A stretch of DNA of 64,000 bases from Scytonema sp035967975. GTDB taxonomy: Bacteria; Cyanobacteriota; Cyanobacteriia; Cyanobacteriales; Nostocaceae. Shown one piece after another: positions 18,630 through 27,513 of the stretch (its first letter is position 1; each line of letters begins with the position of its first letter). Both the position numbers and the translations under genes were made by a program. Under the pieces are notes generated by a model. The model was not told where the DNA came from, searched no databases, and saw only the letters and a list, made by a program, of their open reading frames with translations. The stretch lies in contig JAWQFQ010000018.1 in the NCBI GenBank assembly GCA_035967975.1, forward strand, positions 10,403 through 74,402, written 5' to 3'.

Positions 18630-18899
18630 TCAATGCGAGTCTATGTTTGTGACTTCAATACTTTGCTCCTCGGTGTAACGCCAGTAAAATCGTTTCGCCA
18701 TAGACGCAGAAGAACTCCAAGTATCACTATCTTTATAGCGATACCGATGTGTTCTCAAGCTACGATAACCCGGACCATGATTAGCGAAACATTCAAAAGC
18801 TTTGTCATATTGCTTGCGATCTGTAGAGGGTAATGCATCAAGTTTTTTTTGAACTTTGGAAGTGAAAACTAAACGGAATTTGATAGTTTGAATCTGCAT
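18630..18899 (-). CDS. RelE/ParE-like toxin-type protein
   Basis: I start at the ATG at 18899 (MQIQTIKFRLVFTSKVQKKL) because an upstream start (18989) adds only low-complexity sequence. The ~89 residues have the pattern of RelE/ParE-fold proteins: 'FTSKVQKKLDALPSTDRKQY' helix pair, then 'GPGYRSLRTHRY' and 'MAKRFYWRYTEEQSIEVTNI', the last being the typical strand with Arg, Tyr and Trp near the C-terminus. RelE toxins cleave mRNA at the ribosome and ParE toxins act on gyrase; I cannot say which applies. No antitoxin gene is adjacent in the same direction, so it may be an orphan. It lies directly downstream of cas2. Confidence 0.55.
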   Translation of the reverse strand: MQIQTIKFRLVFTSKVQKKLDALPSTDRKQYDKAFECFANHGPGYRSLRTHRYRYKDSDTWSSSASMAKRFYWRYTEEQSIEVTNIDSH

Positions 18900-19033
18900 T
18901 CGATAGTTTCCAAATATCCCAACTCGACCGAAAGCGTAGAGAATTTGCACAGCGAGCGGTGGAGCGCGTGCCTTTTTTAAGGTATTCATTTGGTTATGAT
19001 TAGTGTGGTAAAGACTGTGCCAAATAGTAGGAA

Positions 19034-19315
19034 CTAAACGATAAACGCTGCATCATCAATGACAACCTCAGGTTGTGTTCCCAACACTGCTACTTTGCAA
19101 CGATTGTGTGCAGACATGGGGTAGAATCTAACCTGGTCTTCGCGTTTGTTAACGAGTCGGAAGAGGTATTTGGATAAGGTTTCATACTGCTGTTCATCCA
19201 ATATACATTCAAACACCGACTTTTGTACCCGTAACCCGTAAGCTTCCAGAAGTTTCGACACCTTATTGCGACGGGTATCGCTAACGATGTCATAACAAAC
19301 TAGATAAAACATCAT
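19034..19315 (-). CDS. cas2: CRISPR-associated Cas2
   Basis: 93-residue Cas2 with the ferredoxin-like fold start 'MFYLVCYDIVSDTRRNKVSK', the conserved Asp after the first strand, 'LLEAYGLRVQKSVFECIL' and 'QVRFYPMSAHNRCKVAVLG'. Cas2 forms the central dimer of the Cas1-Cas2 integrase that inserts new spacers. Its start overlaps the end of cas1 by 4 bp, so the two are translated together. It is the only Cas2 in the window, while two Cas1 proteins are present. Confidence 0.93.
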   Translation of the reverse strand: MMFYLVCYDIVSDTRRNKVSKLLEAYGLRVQKSVFECILDEQQYETLSKYLFRLVNKREDQVRFYPMSAHNRCKVAVLGTQPEVVIDDAAFIV

Positions 19316-20352
19316 CGTTTCACCAACGTCAAGGGTACTTGTTGGGGTGTAATCACACCAGAGGAACGTACAGGGTGATGTTTGAACGCTAAAGGTCGAT
19401 AAAATTCCACTTCATCAAGCAAACAAGCGAGGTATTCGCGTATCTGTAAGTCTATACATTGGCGGTAGGAAACTTCCCCTGCATAGGGATGCAGTACAAA
19501 AGTTCGCAGTTTTGCTTCCCAATGCTGAAGAAAGTGTTGGAGAAGGGTTCGCGATTGATTTTTACCGTTACCGTTGCCATTAGAGTTAGAATTAAGATGA
19601 TAACGGAAAAAATTTAACACCAAATCATCAACAATGAGTGCGCGAAATTCTTCGGTAAAGTCCCAAGCTAAGGGAAGTTCGTGAAATCCGTTGCTATGCA
19701 AAATTGCGTAGTTTGGGTGAAGCCCAGTGGTGATGAGAATGGTGTAAATATATTGATGTAGGAGTTGGTTTCCCAGGTTCAATAGTCCACTAATACGCTT
19801 TGTGGTTGTTCGGGAACATGGGTTGTAGAAGTTGAGTAAAGAAGCAAGAGCAAAGTAGTAAATATTATCAGCTTCTTCACTATATTCGCGCAGTTCATCA
19901 AGGGATGTTGCTGTTGGGAGGTTATCCATCAGCAGTGTTAAGTAGTTTAATGCACGTTGAGTTGCGTAGTTAGCGTGGTAGTGAGTCCAGTTTTGCAGAA
20001 ACGTATGTTGGTTGTGCAATTTTGACCAGATGATACTTTCAGCAGTAGCACGCTTAAATTCTTTATCCCGTCTGCGTTGTCGTTGATAAGTGAGATATTT
20101 GGCTTTGAGTTGAAATGGATTTTCTAACCTTCCTATCATTTCTCCGTTTTGGGTTAAGTATAGAACGGAAATGTGATGTGAACGCAGCGTTTTAATGATA
20201 TCACTGGGTAGATTTCTGTTGTCAAAGATGATTAATTGACTAACGTTACTGAGCCGGATACAGATTTTTTGTTTTTGTTGGTGAAACACCTTTAAGTAAG
20301 TGTGTTGGGCTTTGATTAATGCGTCTTTCTCAGTGATGTAAATTGTGGACAT
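19312..20352 (-). CDS. cas1: CRISPR-associated Cas1 integrase
   Basis: 346-residue Cas1. The N-terminal beta domain starts 'MSTIYITEKDALIKAQHTYL'; the helical catalytic domain contains 'LREYSEEADNIYYFALASLL' with the first metal-binding glutamate and 'GFHELPLAWDFTEEFRALIV' with the conserved His and Asp. The three catalytic ligands therefore appear present. It inserts spacers at the leader end of arrays together with Cas2. It is distinct from the Cas1 domain fused to a reverse transcriptase at 21573-23585, and the arrays here give no hint which integrase they use. Upstream of the start are TATATGAGTTCGT repeats shared with RT-cas1. Confidence 0.93.
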   Translation of the reverse strand: MSTIYITEKDALIKAQHTYLKVFHQQKQKICIRLSNVSQLIIFDNRNLPSDIIKTLRSHHISVLYLTQNGEMIGRLENPFQLKAKYLTYQRQRRRDKEFKRATAESIIWSKLHNQHTFLQNWTHYHANYATQRALNYLTLLMDNLPTATSLDELREYSEEADNIYYFALASLLNFYNPCSRTTTKRISGLLNLGNQLLHQYIYTILITTGLHPNYAILHSNGFHELPLAWDFTEEFRALIVDDLVLNFFRYHLNSNSNGNGNGKNQSRTLLQHFLQHWEAKLRTFVLHPYAGEVSYRQCIDLQIREYLACLLDEVEFYRPLAFKHHPVRSSGVITPQQVPLTLVKR

Positions 20353-20440
20353 AGGTTACATGAAGTAAAAGGTTAAAGTAAAAGGTCAAAAGAGCTTTTT
20401 TTCTTTTGCTTTTTTACTTATCTCTATGTTCTCAAAGGGG

Positions 20441-20508
20441 TATATGAGTTCGTGTATGTGTAAAGTGCTGTTGTATATGACTTTGTATATGAGTTATATG
20501 AGTTCGTG
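20441..20508. repeat. TATATGAGTTCGT repeats upstream of cas1
   Basis: Near-identical units: TATATGAGTTCGTG at 20441, GTATATGAC at 20473, GTATATGAGTT at 20485 and TATATGAGTTCGTG at 20495. The same unit occurs four times upstream of RT-cas1 (23736-23792). No other cluster was noticed in the window. It could be a shared regulatory site for the adaptation genes or only a dispersed heptamer-type repeat. Confidence 0.55.
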
Positions 20509-20571
20509 TTTAGTGCATAAAAAAAGTCGGAGATATTATCCCCGACAGAATCATGTAACGATTATTTGCGC

Positions 20572-20702
20572 TTAGGGAATTCCAAATAAAAAAATATCCA
20601 ATTTTTTCTTGTGGTACGGGCGTCCCGCCCGTTAGGAACGAAAAAGCGGGCGAGGACGCCCACCCCACAAGATGGATAATTTATTTCTTGGAAATCCCTT
20701 AA
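20572..20702. mobile_element. MITE-like element family C (131 bp) between cas1 and array 1
   Basis: Ends TTAGGGAATTCCAAATAAA and TTATTTCTTGGAAATCCCTTAA form imperfect terminal inverted repeats; inner arms TCTTGTGGTACGGGCGTCC and GGACGCCCACCCCACAAGA also pair. It is GC-rich in the middle against an AT-rich flank. No coding capacity. Confidence 0.65.
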
Positions 20703-20761
20703 TACATTCTTGAATTAAGAAACCGCAGATGAACGCAGATGAACGCAGATAAATCTATATT

Positions 20762-21369
20762 TTATCTCAACGTCATCGACTTCATAGAAGCCAAAGTTGT
20801 TTCTGACGAAGCATCCAGCCAACTTCGCAATGTTTCCATTTTTAATCGACTTCATAGAAGCCAAAGATTTGAAATTATTGTGTCGGAGTCCACTGAAAAT
20901 AGTTTCCATTTTTAATCGACTTCATAGAAGCCAAAGTGATGGGACTACCATCGAAAAAATAGTGACAGACCAAATGTTTCCATTTTTAATCGACTTCATA
21001 GAAGCCAAAGGACTGACGTTGACTTCTATTTCTTCTGTATTTATGGTTTCCATTTTTAATCGACTTCATAGAAGCCAAAGAGGTTTTTTTCTCATTGTAT
21101 TAATCTCCATGTGGCAACTGTTTCCATTTTTAATCGACTTCATAGAAGCCAAAGTACTATCGAAGGTGGACATGCAAAGGGTTATCGGGGGGTTTCCATT
21201 TTTAATCGACTTCATAGAAGCCAAAGCAGGTGGAATGCTGTTTGCTTGCTCCGTGCTAGCATCGTTTCCATTTTTAATCGACTTCATAGAAGCCAAAGCG
21301 ATTTTTTCTCGTTTTTAATCAAAGGAAGAAAAATGTTTCCATTTTTAATCGACTTCATAGAAGCCAAAG
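20762..21369 (-). CRISPR. CRISPR array 1 (9 repeats, 8 spacers)
   Basis: A 35-bp repeat that on the plus strand begins GTTTCCATTTTTAATCG and ends CATAGAAGCCAAAG occurs at 20832, 20902, 20976, 21046, 21120, 21192, 21264 and 21335, with a degenerate copy at 20762-20796 whose first ten bases are changed. Spacers are 35-39 bp. The degenerate repeat marks the old, trailer end; the conserved leader is at the high-coordinate end, so the array is transcribed leftward and the crRNA-sense repeat ends in GGAAAC. It sits between cas1 and RT-cas1. Confidence 0.97.
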
Positions 21370-21560
21370 GCTACCGATTGAAAGCCTTGCCCTGAGGTAA
21401 GTCTACAGCACTTTTTTGTGGGGTGCAAATTTTGGTTCCGATAAATGAGAATTGGTCCCAATAAACTCATCACTAAAGTACCTCAAACCCTGAGCAGGAA
21501 AGTAATTTGTGGGATAGAACGAAAGAATCAGGGTTTCAGCCATTGTGTCTATCCCACAAA
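21370..21560 (-). promoter_or_regulatory. Leader of CRISPR array 1
   Basis: About 190 bp starting right after the last repeat (GCTACCGATTGAAAGCCTTG...) that is repeated almost unchanged beside arrays 2 and 3. It contains the conserved block CTACAGCACTTTTTTGTGGG close to the repeat. At its far end TTTGTGGGATAGA (21506-21518) and TCTATCCCACAAA (21548-21560) form a perfect 13-bp inverted repeat. The leader should contain the array promoter and the integrase docking site. Confidence 0.85.
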
Positions 21561-21572
21561 TAGTATAGTAGG

Positions 21573-23585
21573 TTACAGTTTCCAAATCATTGGGCGGTAA
21601 ACTTCTACTTCACCCATCAAACAAGCTACATACTCTCGCACCTGTAACTCAATACAACGACGATAAGCTACTTTATAACCAGTGTGGGGATGTGTTGTCT
21701 CGGTTTGTAACTTCTCCTCCCAGTGCTTAAGAAACTTCTTCAGCGCACTTGCTTGTAAGTATACACCACCACGTTCATCAGGGGGAGTAAAATCTTCTGG
21801 GTCTAGAATTTTTTTATTTACCAGATACGCCACAAATGAATCAACAATTTGGGCGCGAAACTCCTCCATTAAATCAGAGACTAATGCTGGATGATTATCA
21901 CGGGGAACGTGTAAATTTCCAAAATGCGTGTGCAGTCCAATTGCCTGAATAAACGAAAAGACTTGTTGACTTAATAAAGTGTACCCCAAACTCATTAAAC
22001 TGTTAATTGGATCGGTTGGTGGGCGTTTGGTACGTCTATCAAAGGTAAAGAAACCTGTGAACAAGGAACCCAAAGCTTGAAAATAGAGAGTGGCTGCTTT
22101 CCCCTCATACCCGCGTAGCGCTTCCATACTTTCTGCTTGGGGTAAACTGTCGATAAGAGTCTGGATTAAATCTACTGCTTGGGTAGCCTTTTCTGTTGGA
22201 CGACGACGATTTAAGCGCATGATTAGGATGCGAGAATTATGTAATTTAGCTGTAACAATGGCTTCTGCTTGCTGTCTAGTAAATTTCTCGTCTCTCGCAC
22301 AGTCTACCTGTCGCATCAAATATTCAACTTTTGCATCACCTTCTGTTTGTAACCTACCAAAATACCTTCCCTTTTGAGACAAATACATAATTGGAATTCG
22401 TCGCCACAATGCCATACTTACTGCACCATGAGATACATTACAACAGCCAAATAGAACAATATTACTCACTCGTGTTGCTGGAATTTTTAGCTTCAATTCT
22501 CCTTGATAAAATACCTGAAATTGCTGATTCTTGACACTCAAATAAGCGCCTTGGTCGGTGACGTATAATGTAGACATAAAATCCTGCCAAAGATGAGATA
22601 TGGGTGCTGTGGGAAATTTGCTCGGCTTGTCGATACTGCAAGCTTTTGGCGGACGGGAAACAAATTTTACCGGACGTTCCTTGGGGCGAAAATAAGGTAA
22701 GCCTGATTGATTTGTTACCCATTCCCCCTCACGAGTGGTAACTGGTGGTGGTGGTGCGTAAACTTCGCCGCCAGCAAAGCGATATCCTAGAAAGGTAAAC
22801 TCTTCATTAGGGGTAAAAATCTGCGTTTTGTCTAGCTGAAGATTTAAGTACAGTTCCCCTAACCAATGAGTCACTTTGTCGAGGATGCGAGTGGCTTCTA
22901 ACCAACTGCTACAAGCAATAGCAAAATCATCTCCGTACCGTACTAAATTAATGCCGTAACTGAGACACTTTCTGTCAAATTCATTCAGGTATAAATTTGC
23001 CAACGCCCCAGAAAGAACACCACCTTGCAACACTCCTTTCCCTGGGTAAATGGATTTTCCGGCGATGACAATTCCCGATCGCAGTTGCCCTTCAAGTAAT
23101 TGCACTACAATTGGTTCGAGGGGTAATGCTTGTACTGCAGTTAACAACAACGCCCAGGATAAGCTGTCAAAAAAATCAGCGATATCGGCTTTGATTATCC
23201 ATTTTGGTTGTAACTGGTAGTAGGAATATAAATGCTGTACTGCTTGCTGAATATTGCGTCCTGGACGATAGGCGTAACTACAGTCTAGGAAAGTATCTTC
23301 TAAAGGAAAATACAGTTCTTCCAGTAACAATCGCTGCACAATTCTGTCCCGAACAGTAGGAATACCAATTAAACGCTTGCCCCCGGTGCTTTTGGCAAGA
23401 TAAAATCCCTTGGCAGGGCTAGCATGGTAAGATTCTTGTTGTAACTGGCGTAGGAGAATACGTAACTGTTCATTGACATCCGATGCAAATAAATCAAGAG
23501 TGATGCCATCGACACCCGCACTTTTAGTTCCCGCACGGACGAGAAGCCATGCAGATGTGATTTGTTCTAGAGTGAACATGAACAA
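21573..23585 (-). CDS. Reverse transcriptase-Cas1 fusion protein
   Basis: 670 residues. Residues ~1-290 are a group-II-intron-like reverse transcriptase: 'TKSAGVDGITLDLFASDVNE', 'PIGIPTVRDRIVQ'-type motif, 'CSYAYRPGRNIQQAVQHLYS', 'IIKADIADFFDSLSW', 'GVLQGGVLSGALANLYLNEF' and the catalytic 'LVRYGDDFAIA' near residue 217. A Pro-rich linker leads to a complete Cas1 domain from about residue 340 ('LYVTDQGAYLSVKNQQFQVF'), with 'LRGYEGKAATLYFQALGSLF' (glutamate) and 'HVPRDNHPALVSDLMEEFRA' (His and Asp). RT-Cas1 proteins of type III systems can acquire spacers from RNA after copying to cDNA. No Cas6 domain is fused. Divergent from the STAND gene; a repeat-rich 300-bp intergenic region lies between. 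Confidence 0.95.
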   Translation of the reverse strand: MFMFTLEQITSAWLLVRAGTKSAGVDGITLDLFASDVNEQLRILLRQLQQESYHASPAKGFYLAKSTGGKRLIGIPTVRDRIVQRLLLEELYFPLEDTFLDCSYAYRPGRNIQQAVQHLYSYYQLQPKWIIKADIADFFDSLSWALLLTAVQALPLEPIVVQLLEGQLRSGIVIAGKSIYPGKGVLQGGVLSGALANLYLNEFDRKCLSYGINLVRYGDDFAIACSSWLEATRILDKVTHWLGELYLNLQLDKTQIFTPNEEFTFLGYRFAGGEVYAPPPPVTTREGEWVTNQSGLPYFRPKERPVKFVSRPPKACSIDKPSKFPTAPISHLWQDFMSTLYVTDQGAYLSVKNQQFQVFYQGELKLKIPATRVSNIVLFGCCNVSHGAVSMALWRRIPIMYLSQKGRYFGRLQTEGDAKVEYLMRQVDCARDEKFTRQQAEAIVTAKLHNSRILIMRLNRRRPTEKATQAVDLIQTLIDSLPQAESMEALRGYEGKAATLYFQALGSLFTGFFTFDRRTKRPPTDPINSLMSLGYTLLSQQVFSFIQAIGLHTHFGNLHVPRDNHPALVSDLMEEFRAQIVDSFVAYLVNKKILDPEDFTPPDERGGVYLQASALKKFLKHWEEKLQTETTHPHTGYKVAYRRCIELQVREYVACLMGEVEVYRPMIWKL

Positions 23586-23891
23586 GTAAAAAGTAAAAAG
23601 TTAAAAAGTCAGCCACTGTAGTGGACAGGAACCCCTGCATAGAGCCAGTGGCGAACCCGAAGGACAAAAGCAAGAGGACACTTATATATAAGTCAAAAGT
23701 GTTTCTTTGCCTTTAAATATGATTGTTGCAGTCACGTATATGAGTTCGTATATGAGTTAGTGGCTTGGATATATGACTTCGTATATGACTTATAGCAATC
23801 CCAATACTTGGAGGTTTTGCCCAAATTTTAATTCTGGGCTATCCGAGCAGCTTTGTTATAATGGCTTTTACCTTTTACCTTTTTACTTCTC
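23586..23891. promoter_or_regulatory. Divergent promoter region of RT-cas1 and the STAND gene
   Basis: About 300 bp with no gene. It contains four units of TATATGAGTTCGTA / TATATGACTTCGTA type at 23736-23792, matching the repeats upstream of the other cas1. AT-rich A-tracts near 23590 (AAGTAAAAAGTAAAAAG) are of a kind scattered through this genome. Promoters for both genes are expected here, but I cannot place them. Confidence 0.5.
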
Positions 23892-26800
23892 ATGAGCCGA
23901 TCGCTTGTCGCGTCACCGGAGGGCATCAAACGTGCGAAACTAGCCCTGAAGCGTCATAGTTTGACACAAAAGGCTTTGGCATACGAGTTTGCCATCGCCT
24001 CTTGGACGACGGTAAGCAAGTTTTTTAACGGTAAACCTATTGACCGCAATCTCTTTTTGGAGATTTGTGATAGATTAGACTTAGATTGGTCGGATATTGC
24101 TGCACCGTTTCTCGCTGAAGCACAGGAAGAACAGGAACCAGAAACATCAGCTGAGTTAGCTGTAGTACAAAGAAACTCCCATCGGACGAGAACTGCACTT
24201 GAACCTTACATTCTACCTCGTATTCGTCGTCCAATTTTACTGGAAAAATGCATGATGGCAATTCGACGTGGTGTCGAAGGTAAAAGGCGTGTCATTCCTA
24301 TATTGGGTGCTGCTGGTTATGGAAAAAGTACACTCCTTGGCAGTATTTATGATGAACTGGAACTAGAATTCGCTGCATCTGGTCAAGGTTGGGTAGCACT
24401 TGCACGCTGTAACGATTTTATCGAATCAGTGGAAAATTTTCCTTTTGAAGTAGGAAAGAGAATCAGTGGAAATAGGAAATCAATTGTTGAAATTGCCACT
24501 ACACTCACTGAAATTCATTATCGTGGCGTATTGCTGCTTGATACCTTAGATTTAGTGCTGGAATCCAAGTTAATCCCAGTGCTGCGACAGTTATTTTCGC
24601 AACTACTGGAAATTGGTGTCACCGTAGTTTTTACTTGTCGCGATCACGATTACCAAGATTTTTTTACACCCTATCCTGAAAGTTTTGCGGGTTTTTTCGA
24701 GAGTGTTGAACGGCATTCTGTCTCTAAATTTAACTCTGATGAAGTTCGGGAAGCTGCTAGCGCCTTTGTTCAAAGTTTGGGGTTGGGTAGCGTCGAAGGT
24801 GGCGAAGACTTTGCTACCAAAATTATTAATTTGTCTGCTAACAGTCAATCACTAGCTGAAATTACCCATAATCCCTTACTGTTGGCACTATTATGTGACT
24901 TGTTTTCAGAAGAGAAAAATGTTCCTGAAGATTTAACAGTCAGTCAACTCTACGAAAAATTCTGGCATTTCCGCATTGCCCAAGGTCGTAAACATCATAC
25001 CGATTCCCGTAGAATTGGTATGGTAAAACGTAATCTCTGCCTGAAATTGGCACAGATGATGTACGATTACAGTGGTGAACGTCTGCGTGATTTTGTATTT
25101 GAGACTCAATTACAACTTGACGAAACTCAATTCCAGGCATACGCAGAACTCAAAAGTGACGGAGTCTTGATGGATATGGGTGGAGAACGTATCACATTTT
25201 TCCATCAGACTTTTATTGAGTATGCGATCGCTAGGTGGATTGAGTCTACACCAGAAGGAGAAACAGCAAAAAATAGCTTATTACAGTTCCTCGTTACATC
25301 CGAAAATCCCTACGCTCGACATTATATTTGGTCGATACTGCGACAATTATTGAATCTAGTCAATCTAGAAGAATTTTATCGCCTTGCCGATAGTTTTGAC
25401 CAACGAGCCATCTTACCGTTTCGGACGATTTCGCTAGCATCTGTATCCCATCAAGCCACAGAAGCATCGCAAATATTGCACAAAATCATGCCTATTGCTT
25501 GGGAATTAGGAGATATTTATCAGGATACTTTATTAATTGCTAGCAAGTCTGCCGCTAAGGGACACTTGGAAAATGCTTGGATTGTACTTGTAGAATTGCT
25601 GCAAAGGTGTAATCTAGTACTAAGTAACCAAGTGGCTATTGCTGCGGGGGAGTTGCTTTCTCGTCTTAAATCTAACTCAGGCGAAAAAATTGAGCAAGCC
25701 TTGAAAGCCATTGAAAAACGTCCTTCTAGTAAAAATAAAGATGGTGTAGAACATCATAGTTCTGTTTTTGCACAACTGATTAGCAGTTATGCTCAAACTC
25801 CCACAACTTTTGGAGGGGGTATTGACATTGATGTCTGTTTTGCTTTGCGAGAAAAATATTTTAACCTGAGCAGTAAAAGTCGTGCAGTCGTCGTGCAATT
25901 ACATTCCCAAGAAACAATCCCCCTTGATATCAAGACGGAATTTCTTCTCCATATCATCAGTCAACCTGTGCGCGATTTTTCTAAAGAGAAAGAAAATGCT
26001 GTAACGCTGTTGCAGCAGGTATTACCAAGTTTAATCGCAGCAGGAAATTCCCCATTTGGTAGCAGTTGGTTAGAAGCATTACACACACCACTACCAAAAG
26101 ATTGGGATAGGATTTTGGCTACAGTTGTTGGCGCACAAGCAGTACAGGATACACAATTGCTACAAACATTGCTGACTAAGGTTCTCCAACAGCCGACGAC
26201 GGATAAGGAGAAACAATACCTGCATTCGTACCAAGTTGCTATGTTAGAAGCAATTAAAAATCAAGGTGCAAGTGCAGTTAGTGATTTACTCTTGGGGACT
26301 GCAATTGCTGATATTCCTCAACAGCGTTATGCTAGTTTTTATCCATTGGTCAACGAAGTAGCTAAAAATGGTCAAGATTTAGCAGCTGAAGTCTGGGAGA
26401 AGCTAGCAAGATGGATTTTGCCGATAGCAGATTCACACTTAAAATCAGTTATAGCTGTGTTGAATGTACTATCTGCGAATTCGGTAACTGTGCAAGCATT
26501 ATTTATGGAACTTTTAGAAAGTCAAGTTTTTTGTCTAAATCAGTCGGAGATTAATAAGTATATTAAGAATTTGGTTTATGTTCCTCCTGAGTTGGAGACT
26601 TACTTAAAAGCTACAGTTGTGCATTCAGAGTCACTATTGGCGTTAATCAAATTATATGGAGATCGCTTAGACAGCCAAAACTCTCAACCAGCCCTCACCG
26701 AATTGCTACAACTATGTGGCGATCGCTCTCGTGATGTTGCACTAGCTGCGGTTTCAGTTGTCTTAAACTGGAGTCAGTCTGGTAACTATATACCGTTTGT

Positions 26801-27461
26801 AGATTTATTACAAGTTATCAAAGATAGCAGATTTTTAGGTGTGCGTCAAAAAGCGATGTTCATCTTAAAAAATAACTTTGATGCAGGTTGGATGTTAGAT
26901 GAAGCAGAAATGCTCGCGCTCAATCAAAGCCTAGCAAATGAAAGTGCAACTGAGATTATCCAACCTTGGTATCAAATTATCGGTTTATGGATAGAATCCC
27001 ACAGAAGAATTTCTCCAGACATAGCCAATAGAGTATTTGCGCTCATTCAACGCTTGATTAACGAACGTAAAGAGACTTATTTACATGGTGCGATCGCTAA
27101 CTTTTCTTTTACGCTCCTCAAACATTTTGTGAATATAGAAGATGAAAGTTTATACCCAGATTTATGTGATTGTACTCGTCAACTTTTGAAAGCATCAAAT
27201 TTTGTCCAAAGTGTAGACTACGTGAGTGCGATCGCTTTATTAGCAAGATTAGGAAGAGTCAACCAAGAATTTCTTACTCCCATAGTACGCGAAGATTTAG
27301 TAACAAAAGATACAGCCATGCCATTGCTTAATCAAAAAGTTGTCATTGCAGCTATTGTTCAATGTCAGGGAAAGAATTCTCTATTGTTAGATGAAATTTT
27401 AAATGATGCGCGATTTGCAGAAGACTTAAAAAATCATGTTCTTAGAGAACGAGAAGTTTAA
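23892..27461 (+). CDS. STAND (NACHT-type) NTPase with N-terminal HTH-like domain
   Basis: 1189 residues. Residues ~14-75 ('HSLTQKALAYEFAIASWTTV', 'KFFNGKPIDRNLFLEICDRL') form an XRE-like helix-turn-helix seen at the N-terminus of many cyanobacterial NACHT proteins. The NTPase follows: Walker A 'ILGAAGYGKSTLL' near residue 140, Walker B 'GVLLLDTLDLVL' near 212, 'VVFTCRDHDYQDFF' near 247, and a winged-helix-like 'GERITFFHQTFIEYAIARWI'. The C-terminal ~700 residues are alpha-helical repeats, probably HEAT/ARM-like. STAND proteins switch on upon sensing a trigger, and several are anti-phage sensors. It is encoded divergently between RT-cas1 and the CARF-HEPN gene, flanked by CRISPR arrays, which suggests a defence role. 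No effector domain is evident at either end. Confidence 0.85.
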   Translation: MSRSLVASPEGIKRAKLALKRHSLTQKALAYEFAIASWTTVSKFFNGKPIDRNLFLEICDRLDLDWSDIAAPFLAEAQEEQEPETSAELAVVQRNSHRTRTALEPYILPRIRRPILLEKCMMAIRRGVEGKRRVIPILGAAGYGKSTLLGSIYDELELEFAASGQGWVALARCNDFIESVENFPFEVGKRISGNRKSIVEIATTLTEIHYRGVLLLDTLDLVLESKLIPVLRQLFSQLLEIGVTVVFTCRDHDYQDFFTPYPESFAGFFESVERHSVSKFNSDEVREAASAFVQSLGLGSVEGGEDFATKIINLSANSQSLAEITHNPLLLALLCDLFSEEKNVPEDLTVSQLYEKFWHFRIAQGRKHHTDSRRIGMVKRNLCLKLAQMMYDYSGERLRDFVFETQLQLDETQFQAYAELKSDGVLMDMGGERITFFHQTFIEYAIARWIESTPEGETAKNSLLQFLVTSENPYARHYIWSILRQLLNLVNLEEFYRLADSFDQRAILPFRTISLASVSHQATEASQILHKIMPIAWELGDIYQDTLLIASKSAAKGHLENAWIVLVELLQRCNLVLSNQVAIAAGELLSRLKSNSGEKIEQALKAIEKRPSSKNKDGVEHHSSVFAQLISSYAQTPTTFGGGIDIDVCFALREKYFNLSSKSRAVVVQLHSQETIPLDIKTEFLLHIISQPVRDFSKEKENAVTLLQQVLPSLIAAGNSPFGSSWLEALHTPLPKDWDRILATVVGAQAVQDTQLLQTLLTKVLQQPTTDKEKQYLHSYQVAMLEAIKNQGASAVSDLLLGTAIADIPQQRYASFYPLVNEVAKNGQDLAAEVWEKLARWILPIADSHLKSVIAVLNVLSANSVTVQALFMELLESQVFCLNQSEINKYIKNLVYVPPELETYLKATVVHSESLLALIKLYGDRLDSQNSQPALTELLQLCGDRSRDVALAAVSVVLNWSQSGNYIPFVDLLQVIKDSRFLGVRQKAMFILKNNFDAGWMLDEAEMLALNQSLANESATEIIQPWYQIIGLWIESHRRISPDIANRVFALIQRLINERKETYLHGAIANFSFTLLKHFVNIEDESLYPDLCDCTRQLLKASNFVQSVDYVSAIALLARLGRVNQEFLTPIVREDLVTKDTAMPLLNQKVVIAAIVQCQGKNSLLLDEILNDARFAEDLKNHVLREREV

Positions 27462-27513
27462 TGGTTTGTAGTAGCGCAAAGAGCGCATGCACCACACCCA
27501 ATCTAAAAAAATC

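Noticed and set aside
20797..21395. Open frames running through CRISPR array 1 on both strands
   Set aside because: They arise because the repeat has no stop in some frames; the repeated peptide is just the repeat.
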